44,470 nt of DNA from Polyangiaceae bacterium (lineage in GTDB: Bacteria; Myxococcota_A; Polyangia; Polyangiales; Polyangiaceae). The notes under the pieces were generated by a model. The model saw nothing but the letters and a program-made list of their open reading frames with translations. It did not search any database and had not been told where the DNA came from. Where the stretch lies: NCBI GenBank assembly GCA_025937895.1, contig JAICQL010000042.1:1-44470 (forward strand). Reading direction: 5' to 3'. Both the position numbers and the translations under genes were made by a program. Positions 27,266 to 34,158 of the stretch are shown piece after piece. Numbering within the stretch: position 1 is the stretch's first letter; every line of letters starts with the position of its first letter.

Positions 27266-27667
27266 ATGTACGAATGCTGTCGAGGATACTTCCGGGATCA
27301 TGCCGGCCGTTGTGCCGGTGCTGCTGCTGCCGCTGCTGGTGCTGCCGCCGGCGCTGCGGGCCGGGGGCTGCTCTTGGCTGTAAGCCTAGCATTTTCGGCC
27401 GCCTGTGGCTCGGATGACGACACGCCTACCACCAGCGCTGGCGGAGCCACTGGTCCGGCGACGGCGGTGGCGGACGCGGGCCCGCCGCTGCGCGGTGAGG
27501 GCTTCGAGCCCACGCCCAGCTTCGACATCAGCAATCCCGATCGCGAGCCGCCCAGCCGTGCCGACGTGATCGAAGGTGTATTGAATTTGAACGGCGGCGC
27601 AGGCAGCGGCGGGCGCACGCCACCCCAGGGCGACGCGGGCAATGGCGACGCCGGCGATGCGAGCTGA
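27266..27667 (+). CDS. Small Gly/Asp-rich lipoprotein
   Basis: Not recognised; 133 residues from ATG 27266. A lipobox is clear in LAFSAACGSDDD, but it lies about 47 residues from this ATG, behind an Ala-rich stretch; the true start may be a later non-ATG codon near 27360. The mature part is short, acidic and low in complexity (GGAGSGG, GDAGNGDAGDAS), with no domain. The stop is 3 bp before the aminotransferase start. A surface spacer or an unrecognised small lipoprotein is likely. Confidence 0.6.
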   Translation: MYECCRGYFRDHAGRCAGAAAAAAGAAAGAAGRGLLLAVSLAFSAACGSDDDTPTTSAGGATGPATAVADAGPPLRGEGFEPTPSFDISNPDREPPSRADVIEGVLNLNGGAGSGGRTPPQGDAGNGDAGDAS

Positions 27668-27670
27668 GCC

Positions 27671-28891
27671 TTGACCCTCGAGACACTTCGCGCCAGCGAT
27701 CACCTGCGCGACGTTCGCTACGAGATCCGCGGCAAGCTCGCGCGCCGCGCGGACGAACTGGAGCGCGCGGGCTACGAGATCACCAAGCTCAACATCGGCA
27801 ACCCCGGTGCGTTCGGCTTCCGCATGCCGGAGACCATGCGGCGCGCCATCATCGAGAACCTCGCGCTGGCAGAGGCCTACGGCCATCAGAAGGGCATCTT
27901 CCCCGCGCGCGAGGCCGTGGTCATGCAGCAGCAGGATCGCGGCGTGATGGACGTCAGCGCCGATGACGTGTTCATGGGCAACGGCGTGAGCGAGCTGATC
28001 ATGATGTGCATGCGGGCTCTGCTCAACCCGGGGGACGAGGTGCTGATCCCCAGCCCCGACTATCCGCTCTGGACCGCCTCGGTGGTGATCCACGGTGGCC
28101 GCGCCGTGGCTTACAGCTGCCGGCCCGAGCGGGGCTTTCAGCTGGACCCGGACGAGATCGAGAGCCGCATCACGGAGCGCACGCGGGCGATCGTGGTGAT
28201 CAACCCGAACAACCCCACGGGCGCAGTGTACGATCGAGCCGCGCTGAAGCGAGTGGCAGAGCTGGCGGAGCGCCGTCAGCTGGTGGTCTTCTCCGACGAG
28301 ATCTACGACCACATGCTGTACGACGACAACCAGCACGTGCCCATGGCCACCTTGGCGCGCCACACGCTGTGCGCCACGTTCTCGGGCCTGAGCAAGATCT
28401 ATCGCGCCTGCGGGCTGCGCGTCGGCTGGGTGAGCTTCAGCGGTGAGAAGATGCACGCCCGGCCGTACCTCGACGCGCTGGAGCTGCTCGCCAGCTTGCG
28501 CCTGTGCAGCAACATGACCGGACAGTGGGCGGTGCAGACGGCACTCGGCGGCTACCAGAGCATCAATGAGCTGGTGAGCCCCGGCGGGCGCCTGTACGAG
28601 TCGCGCGCGGCCATGCTGGATGCCGTGGCGCAGAGCCGGCACCTGAGCGTCGTGCCGCCGGGCGGCTCCATGTACGCCTTCCTCAGGGTCAAGCCGGACC
28701 GGCACCCCGAGTTCGACGACGAGCGCTTCGCGCTGGAGCTGCTGGAGCAGCGCGGCATCCTGGTCGCGCCGGGCAGCAGCTTCAACGTGCCCTATCGAGA
28801 TCACTTCCGCATCACGCTGCTACCGGACGCCAAGGTGCTGCGGCGGGTGATCGGCGCGATCGACGAGCTGCTGGAAGAGCTCGCCAGCTAG
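27671..28891 (+). CDS. PLP aminotransferase, AlaA-like (class I/II)
   Basis: Fold-type I aminotransferase of 406 residues, close to E. coli AlaA (405), which makes alanine from pyruvate and glutamate. The YEIRGKL start and NIGNPGAFGF substrate loop (41-50) are AlaA-like. The PLP site includes NPNNPTG (178-184), SDEIYD (Asp209, Tyr212) and the Schiff-base Lys242 in SGLSKIYRACGLR. The start is TTG 27671, 3 bp after the lipoprotein stop. It may use alanine or a related aliphatic amino acid; only the AlaA subgroup is supported. Confidence 0.9.
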   Translation: MTLETLRASDHLRDVRYEIRGKLARRADELERAGYEITKLNIGNPGAFGFRMPETMRRAIIENLALAEAYGHQKGIFPAREAVVMQQQDRGVMDVSADDVFMGNGVSELIMMCMRALLNPGDEVLIPSPDYPLWTASVVIHGGRAVAYSCRPERGFQLDPDEIESRITERTRAIVVINPNNPTGAVYDRAALKRVAELAERRQLVVFSDEIYDHMLYDDNQHVPMATLARHTLCATFSGLSKIYRACGLRVGWVSFSGEKMHARPYLDALELLASLRLCSNMTGQWAVQTALGGYQSINELVSPGGRLYESRAAMLDAVAQSRHLSVVPPGGSMYAFLRVKPDRHPEFDDERFALELLEQRGILVAPGSSFNVPYRDHFRITLLPDAKVLRRVIGAIDELLEELAS

Positions 28892-28927
28892 CCACCGGCT
28901 CGCTCACGCGCGCCGGCGCGCTCAAAC

Positions 28928-28952
28928 GCTGGCGAGCGCCGGGCTCGCCAGC
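28928..28952. terminator. Bidirectional terminator-like hairpin
   Basis: GCTGGCGAGC (28928-28937) and GCTCGCCAGC (28943-28952) form a perfect 10-bp stem with a 5-nt loop GCCGG. It lies between the convergent aminotransferase and DUF971 genes. There is no T-run, but the position and stem strength suit a shared terminator. Confidence 0.65.
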
Positions 28953-28954
28953 AG

Positions 28955-29314
28955 CTAGTCGCGCCGGAACGCGCGCAGATATTCGATCGGGCGGTCGTGC
29001 AACGGCGCCAACTCTCGCAGGTACTCGAACGAGTAGATGCCGCCGCTGTGCCCGTCGCCCCAGGTGAGGCCCACGGCGTAGTTCCCCACCTGCTCGATCT
29101 CGCTCAGCTCCAGCGCGAGCTTGGACGCGCTCTCCGCCGACTCCAGCCAGCGGATGCCGCGATCATGCCCCTGGCACTGCGCGCATGGGCATAGCCCGCG
29201 CAAGGTGCGATGCTCGTAGCGCGTCGTCTTGCCATCGCTCCATTCGATCTCGGTGAGCTGGGCGCCGCGCGGAGAGCGCAGCTTCGTCGGGTGTGGGGTT
29301 CGGTTTGCCGGCAT
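28955..29314 (-). CDS. DUF971 (GBBH-like N-terminal) protein
   Basis: Stand-alone DUF971 protein of 119 residues, the domain found at the N-terminus of gamma-butyrobetaine hydroxylases. It has LRGLCPCAQCQ (Cys42, Cys44, Cys47) and GNYAVGLTWGDGHSGGIYSFEYLR, both typical. The domain binds metal in some relatives and is often linked with Fe-S cluster handling (ApbC/Mrp fusions); its role here is unknown. ATG 29314 is chosen at the start of homology; the longer frame to 29503 has no support. Confidence 0.85.
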   Translation of the reverse strand: MPANRTPHPTKLRSPRGAQLTEIEWSDGKTTRYEHRTLRGLCPCAQCQGHDRGIRWLESAESASKLALELSEIEQVGNYAVGLTWGDGHSGGIYSFEYLRELAPLHDRPIEYLRAFRRD

Positions 29315-29760
29315 GTGCCCACATATAGCGTCTTTCGCGGCAGCGGGGTCAATACGCGCTGGAGCACGCCATCCGTTGCAGCACGCGTAGAACCGGCCGG
29401 TGGCCGCTGGCAGCGGCAGGGTACCTTCGACACGGCACCACCTCGGCGTTGGTGCAGAGCGCGACGCACGAGGCCGCGCGCCACGCCGGCAGCAACGTAT
29501 CACCCACGGCCTGCGCCGATGTATGCGCCCGCTCGCTGCCCCAAACTCACATGGGCGAAGGTCGCTCGCGTGCTATCTTTCCTAGTGAATTTACGTCTGG
29601 GGCAGCGCTGCTCGAGGGGCTCGTCGAGTGCGATCCCCGTCTGGCGACACTGTCGCTCACACCGTTCGATGCACCGTTCGCTGGCCGCCAGCCGGCGCTC
29701 TCCCGAGCACGCAGACAGGCATTCGAGTTGAGCTCTCAGCACTCCAGTATCCCGCCCGCC
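29315..29760. promoter_or_regulatory. Divergent intergenic region with 10-bp inverted repeat
   Basis: About 445 bp between the DUF971 and kinase genes. CGCTGCCCCA (29534-29543) and TGGGGCAGCG (29598-29607) are a perfect inverted repeat 54 bp apart. It frames an AT-richer stretch (TGCTATCTTTCCTAGTGAAT) that looks promoter-like, although no good -35 is seen. No gene is supported here; the kinase frame is open through part of it but with poor codon bias. Confidence 0.4.
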
Positions 29761-30834
29761 ATGGGCACTCGCCGGCTGCCCCGCCGCTCGCTCTCCGTGC
29801 GCTCGAAGCCGCCGCGCGTGGCCAGCAGCACGTGGCGTCCGCTGACGGATCACTGCGGGCGCTACCAGCTGAAGGAGCTGCTGGGACGAGGCGGCATGGC
29901 CGACGTGTACCTGGCCTACCGGCACGACCTGGAGGGGCCGCGGCCCCGCTACGCCCTCAAGCGGCTGCAGCGCAAGTGGTCCCTGGATCCGCAGCTACGC
30001 GCCATGTTCGCCTCGGAGGCGCGGCTCTCGCTCAGCTTGCAGCACCCGAACCTGGTCCGGGTGTTCGAGACGGGGGAGCACCTGGGCCTGCCCTTCATGG
30101 TGATGGAGTACGTGGACGGCGTGTCCTGCGCCAAGCTGCTGCGTACGGTGGCCGCCCGGGGCGGGCGCTTTCCCGAGGGCGTGGCGCTGGTCATCTGCGC
30201 GGAGGTGCTGAAGGGTCTGATCCACGCCCACGACGCGACGGATGAGCGCGGGCAGCCCCTGGGCATCGTGCACCGCGACGTGTCTCCCGGTCACATCCTC
30301 ATCAGCCGCGTGGGCCGGGTGAAGCTGGCTGACTTCGGCATCGCCCGCAGCACGCAGATCGAGCACCACACCGACCCCGGTCAGGTGAAGGGCAAGTTCG
30401 GGTACATGTCCCCCGAGCAGGTCATGGGCGACGGGGAGCTGGACGGGCGCAGCGACATCTTCTCGCTGGGGGTGGTGCTCGCCGAGATGCTGCTGGGCCG
30501 CCGCCTCTTCTCGGGCAAGGGTGAGTTTGAGGTGCTGACCCGAATGTACGAGGCGGACATCGCGGTGCTCGATCAGGAGGCCTCGCACCTGAGCCCGGAG
30601 CTACTGCCCATCCTCAAGAAGGCGCTGCAGCGTGACCGCAAGCTGCGCTTCGCCAATGCCACGGAGTTCCTGCTCGCGCTGCAGCGCGCAGCGTACAACC
30701 TGAACGTGGCCCTGGACGAGACCACGCTCGTGCCCTGGCTGTTCCAGCTGGGCGTGCTGCCCTCGCAGAGCGGTGCCCACGCCATCCAGCTCGACGTGCT
30801 GGAGGAGACGCGCGACAAGCCGGGCCAGAGTTGA
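29761..30834 (+). CDS. Hanks-type Ser/Thr protein kinase with altered catalytic loop
   Basis: Cytoplasmic eukaryotic-like kinase, 357 residues from ATG 29761. The Gly loop GRGGMADV starts at 42, the ATP Lys67 is in YALK, the helix-C Glu86 in SEA, HRD is at 171-173, DFG at 191-193 and the SPEQ (APE-like) segment near 217. The residue that should be the metal-binding Asn of HRDxxxxN is His178 (HRDVSPGHIL, codon CAC at 30292), where myxobacterial kinases normally have QN. It may therefore be weak or inactive. No sensor domain or membrane helix follows; the last about 80 residues are helical. Upstream in-frame ATGs (29551, 29449) lack coding bias. Confidence 0.88.
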   Translation: MGTRRLPRRSLSVRSKPPRVASSTWRPLTDHCGRYQLKELLGRGGMADVYLAYRHDLEGPRPRYALKRLQRKWSLDPQLRAMFASEARLSLSLQHPNLVRVFETGEHLGLPFMVMEYVDGVSCAKLLRTVAARGGRFPEGVALVICAEVLKGLIHAHDATDERGQPLGIVHRDVSPGHILISRVGRVKLADFGIARSTQIEHHTDPGQVKGKFGYMSPEQVMGDGELDGRSDIFSLGVVLAEMLLGRRLFSGKGEFEVLTRMYEADIAVLDQEASHLSPELLPILKKALQRDRKLRFANATEFLLALQRAAYNLNVALDETTLVPWLFQLGVLPSQSGAHAIQLDVLEETRDKPGQS

Positions 30835-30837
30835 TTG

Positions 30838-30894
30838 CTCGCTCGCGCGAGGCAGAGCTGATCCTCGCTCGCGCGGCACAGCAAGGCAGAGCTG
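30838..30894. repeat. Short interrupted direct repeat between convergent genes
   Basis: CTCGCTCGCGCG occurs at 30838-30849 and 30864-30875, each followed by GGCAGAGCTG (30851-30860 and 30885-30894); the second copy carries a 9-nt insertion. The first copy also contains the palindrome CTCGCGCGAG. The duplication lies just after the kinase stop. Its origin is unknown. Confidence 0.55.
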
Positions 30895-30897
30895 CCC

Positions 30898-31953
30898 TCA
30901 CGGTGGCGGCAGGCCGTGCAGCACCCGGCCGTGAAACAGCAGCATCTCCAGGGCGCCGGGGCCCCGGGTGAAGGCGGGCCCGTGCGCGCCCCGGGCGAGC
31001 AGCAGCGCGTGCGGAGCTCCGCGCGCCAGCAGCGCCGCGGACAGGGCCTGATGGGGTGCGACGAAGGCGTCCTCGCGGCTGGTCACCAGGCGTAGCTGCA
31101 GCGCCGGGTTCTGCCGCAGCGCGGCGGCACCCAGCTCGGCAAAGCGCTCCACCTCGGCGGCGCCCAGCGCCGCCTGGAGCGAGCCCACGCTGCCGAAGGC
31201 CTGCGGCCGGGAGAGCCCCACGAGCAGGGCCGCCCTTCCGCCCAGGCTGACACCATCCACCCCCGTCGCTGCGGGCTCCGCGAGCGCCGGGGTGCGCGCG
31301 CGAACGCGGGGCAGCAGCCGGTCCACCACGAAATCCGCAAGCGCCCGCCCCTCGCGAAAGGCGTCTGGCCCCGCCAGCACATCGGGCAAATACGGGCACA
31401 CGACGATCAGGCCGGCGTACGGCTGCGCCTGCAGAGCGCGGTTCAGCTGGGCCAGGCGCTCCTCCGCCACCAGCGACTCGAAATCGGCTGGCTCGAGCGG
31501 CGGCCGTGCCAGGCGCTCCATGGCCCGCCCCAGCCGGTAGTCATCGAGCCAGGCGCGCGCCCCCCAGTGGCTGGCGCGAATCGTCTGCTCGCGCCCGTGA
31601 AACGCCACCAGGACCGGAAAGCGGCTGTCCGCCGTGGGGGCTGCCGGCACGGAGATGACCACTTCCGTCGGCCCAAAGGGGCCCTCGGCGAAGCGCCAGC
31701 TGAGCTCGCGCGCCGGCACTGCGTCACTGGCAGAGCTGCCCGCAGCTGGCGCTTCTGCCCGGACATTGCTCGCGCTGGCGGCATCGCCGGAGCGGAGCGC
31801 GCTCGGGGCTGGCATGGCTCCCGGCTCGGGCCGCGCCTGCTGGCACGCACACAGCGCTGCCAGGCTACAGCCGAGAAGCAGCCAAAAACTGCGCTGGCGC
31901 TGGCCTGCAAGGCTGCGCCGCACGCGGAACCGGCCGATGGGCAACTGTATCAT
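30898..31953 (-). CDS. Alpha/beta-hydrolase (esterase-like) lipoprotein
   Basis: Secreted hydrolase of 351 residues. The N-terminal signal (residues 22-35) ends in ALCAC, a probable lipobox with Cys37. A Pro/Ala/Ser linker to about residue 80 precedes the catalytic domain, which starts VLVAFHGRE (oxyanion region). The nucleophile elbow GVDGVSLGG gives Ser236, an Asp lies in TSREDAFV and the final His in ARGAHG. It resembles the esterase-D / putative esterase style of fold. The substrate is unknown. It is divergent from the 32086 gene with about 130 bp between, and convergent with the kinase gene. Confidence 0.75.
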   Translation of the reverse strand: MIQLPIGRFRVRRSLAGQRQRSFWLLLGCSLAALCACQQARPEPGAMPAPSALRSGDAASASNVRAEAPAAGSSASDAVPARELSWRFAEGPFGPTEVVISVPAAPTADSRFPVLVAFHGREQTIRASHWGARAWLDDYRLGRAMERLARPPLEPADFESLVAEERLAQLNRALQAQPYAGLIVVCPYLPDVLAGPDAFREGRALADFVVDRLLPRVRARTPALAEPAATGVDGVSLGGRAALLVGLSRPQAFGSVGSLQAALGAAEVERFAELGAAALRQNPALQLRLVTSREDAFVAPHQALSAALLARGAPHALLLARGAHGPAFTRGPGALEMLLFHGRVLHGLPPP

Positions 31954-32011
31954 TGCGGTCCGTGGACAACCGCTGTAGCGGGTCGATAGTATTCACGGGC
32001 CGGATTCCACT

Positions 32012-32017
32012 TACAAT
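32012..32017 (+). promoter_or_regulatory. Possible -10 element for the 32086 gene
   Basis: TACAAT, five of six matches to TATAAT, lies about 70 bp before the ATG in a locally AT-richer stretch. No convincing -35 is present at 16-18 bp, so this is tentative. Confidence 0.25.
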
Positions 32018-32085
32018 CCGCCACAGCTCCTGACCCTGGCGCGGGTCCAGGCGCACAGCGCCCAGCTGCGCCAACACGGCAACCT

Positions 32086-33867
32086 ATGAAATCTCTCCCG
32101 GCCGTCAGCGCCGCCCTCTTCACCCTCCTGCTTACGTTGATCACTGCTCTGGCTGGAGAGGCTCGCGCCGCCGCCGGCGATGCCAAGGCCAACCAGCAGA
32201 TCGACAACGCGATCAACACCCACTACGCCAGCGCAGACATCGACACGGCCGAGAAGAGGCTGCTCGACGTGATCAAGGCCTGCGCAAAGAAGTGCGCCCC
32301 CGAGGTCGTGGCGCGGGCCTGGATGTACGTGGGCATCGTCCGGGGCAGCGGGCGCGACGACGCGGCAGCGGCGGCAGAGGCCTTCAAGGCAGCCAAGGCA
32401 GCCGATCCCAACGTCAAGCTGGACGAGCTCTTCGCCACGGACCTGGTCAAGCGCGTGTTCGAGCAGACTCCGGGGCCCGCGGGCTCGAGCGCCCCGATGC
32501 CGCTGATGGAGGACATCAAGAGCCGCGGCGCGCTGCCCGAGGTGGTGACGTCGATCGCCTGCTCGCTGCAAGTGAGCGAGGTCGAGACCCAGCGCCCCAT
32601 CCCCATCGCCTGCCGCACCGCGCCGGGCGCCTCGAGCGTGGTGCTCTCGTACCGGCACGAGAGCACCACCCGCTGGCGGCAGCTCCAGCTCAGCCGGGTG
32701 GGCACGGCCTGGACGGGGGAAATCCCGTGCACGGACACCGCGCAGATCGGCGTGCTGCAGTACCGCCTGCAGGCGCTGGACGCGCAGGGCAAGCAGGTAG
32801 ACGGCCTGGGCACCGAGCAAGAGCCGCTGGAGGTCAACCTGGTGGAGTCCACCAGCGCCGAGCCGCCCGCGCTGCCCAACCAGGCCGCGCCCGCCACCTG
32901 TCGGCCAGCGAAGGAGCCTGAGCCCCCCGCCGGTCCCAAGCTGGGCAGCTACGGTGACGCTTGCCAGGACGCCTCGCAGTGCCAGGGCGGCCTGGCCTGC
33001 ATCGCCAACAAGTGCGCCGCAGACGTGCGCTGCGAGAGCGACTCGGAGTGCGCCTCCGGCGAGTGCATCGACAACATGTGCGTGGCTCCGGATGACGACT
33101 GCGAGGGCGTCGACTGCAGGCGCAAGAGCCGGGTCACCAGCAACTGGTTCGGGCTACAGGGCGGCCTCGATTTCGCGATGATCAGCGGCGACCAGGTGTG
33201 CAGCAGGGGCGCCGATCCCTCGTACAGCTGCTTCGAGAACGGCGATCCGTACCGCGGCGTGCCCAACCGCAACTTCGCCGGCAACATCGAGAGCGGCTTC
33301 CGCCCCGCCACGGGCCGCCTGATGCTGAGCTACGAGCGGGCAGTGAGCAGCCTGATCAGCCTGGAGGGGCGCTTCGGGTTTGCCTTCAACGGCGGCCCCG
33401 AGTCAGCGCGCTCGGAGGGCGGCGACAACTCCAGGTTCCTGCCGTTCCACGCGGAAGGCCGAGCCAAGCTGTACTTCACGCGGGTGTACAGCGAAAATGG
33501 CATGGGGCTGCGGGGTCCGAGCGGCTTCGTGATGCTGGGTGGTGGCCTGGCGCAGGTGGATCCCCACGTCTCCGTGCCGGTGGCGGAGTGCCGCCAGACC
33601 GGGCTGGACCAGCCCTATGTCCCGGGCAGCGGTAACGAGATCACGCCCGCCGAGGACGAGTGCGCGCGCAGCGCGAACCGGGCACTGCAGGTCAAGGACG
33701 TGGACGTCTACAAGCGGCTGGGCCAGGGCTTCGTCACGGCGGGGGTCGGGTTCCGCTATGGCATCGGCAAGCACCTCGCCGCCATCGTGGCAGTGAACAC
33801 GCAGTTCCTGTTGCCCTCGTTCGGCATCACCCTGAGCCCCTCGCTGGGCGTCGCCGCTGGCTTCTGA
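32086..33867 (+). CDS. Multidomain envelope protein: helical repeat, Cys-rich module, outer-membrane barrel
   Basis: Not a named family; 593 residues. A Sec signal peptide (residues 1-29, cleaved near ARA) is followed by a TPR-like helical region (about 30-125), a beta-rich Ig-like segment (about 150-255) and a Pro-rich linker. A Cys-rich module (about 293-344; CQDASQCQGGLACIANKC and CESDSECASGECIDNMC) resembles the Dickkopf/EGF-like repeats common in myxobacterial surface proteins. The last about 240 residues alternate Gly/aromatic beta strands and end in SLGVAAGF, fitting an outer-membrane barrel. It probably links periplasm and surface; its function is unknown. Two hairpins follow its stop. 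Confidence 0.8.
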   Translation: MKSLPAVSAALFTLLLTLITALAGEARAAAGDAKANQQIDNAINTHYASADIDTAEKRLLDVIKACAKKCAPEVVARAWMYVGIVRGSGRDDAAAAAEAFKAAKAADPNVKLDELFATDLVKRVFEQTPGPAGSSAPMPLMEDIKSRGALPEVVTSIACSLQVSEVETQRPIPIACRTAPGASSVVLSYRHESTTRWRQLQLSRVGTAWTGEIPCTDTAQIGVLQYRLQALDAQGKQVDGLGTEQEPLEVNLVESTSAEPPALPNQAAPATCRPAKEPEPPAGPKLGSYGDACQDASQCQGGLACIANKCAADVRCESDSECASGECIDNMCVAPDDDCEGVDCRRKSRVTSNWFGLQGGLDFAMISGDQVCSRGADPSYSCFENGDPYRGVPNRNFAGNIESGFRPATGRLMLSYERAVSSLISLEGRFGFAFNGGPESARSEGGDNSRFLPFHAEGRAKLYFTRVYSENGMGLRGPSGFVMLGGGLAQVDPHVSVPVAECRQTGLDQPYVPGSGNEITPAEDECARSANRALQVKDVDVYKRLGQGFVTAGVGFRYGIGKHLAAIVAVNTQFLLPSFGITLSPSLGVAAGF

Positions 33868-33880
33868 GCCCTGAGCAGCC

Positions 33881-33899
33881 GCGCGGTGGCTCACCGCGC
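33881..33899 (+). terminator. Hairpin 1 of tandem pair
   Basis: GCGCGGTG and CACCGCGC form a perfect 8-bp stem with loop GCT, 13 bp after the stop of the 32086 gene. It is a likely terminator or mRNA 3' stabiliser; no T-run follows. Confidence 0.6.
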
Positions 33900-33907
33900 T
33901 GGCCATG

Positions 33908-33936
33908 GACGCCGCACGCGCACCGCGTGCGGCGTC
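33908..33936 (+). terminator. Hairpin 2 of tandem pair (13-bp perfect stem)
   Basis: GACGCCGCACGCG and CGCGTGCGGCGTC form a perfect 13-bp stem with loop CAC, followed by GCTCATTTGG. This is the strongest hairpin in the window and very likely ends the 32086 transcript, insulating it from the urea locus. Confidence 0.75.
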
Positions 33937-34014
33937 GCTCATTTGGGGGTGTGCGCAGCGCCGCTGCGGGGGCTGTTCGATATGACGCCGCGCAGCGTTT
34001 CATCGCTTTGCACT

Positions 34015-34026
34015 GTCAACGTTGAC
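34015..34026. promoter_or_regulatory. 12-bp perfect palindrome, candidate operator
   Basis: GTCAACGTTGAC is a perfect dyad about 130 bp upstream of the porin start codon, and its right half gives TTGACT, a fair -35 box, although no clear -10 follows. It is a good candidate binding site for a dimeric regulator controlling the porin and perhaps the whole urea locus. Confidence 0.45.
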
Positions 34027-34158
34027 TCACGGTCCCGCTGAAGCGAAAGAAATTCGCGCCCGCGCGGACAAGGCAACCCTGCGACTCGATACCGCTATCG
34101 ACGCGAGCTGCGCGGCGCCGCGAAACACAACGAGCCATGTGAAATGTGGAGGAAACAA

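Noticed and set aside
33990..34158. Sigma-54 promoter for the urea locus
   Set aside because: Looked for TGGCAC-N5-TTGC spacing; only an isolated TTTGCAC is present.
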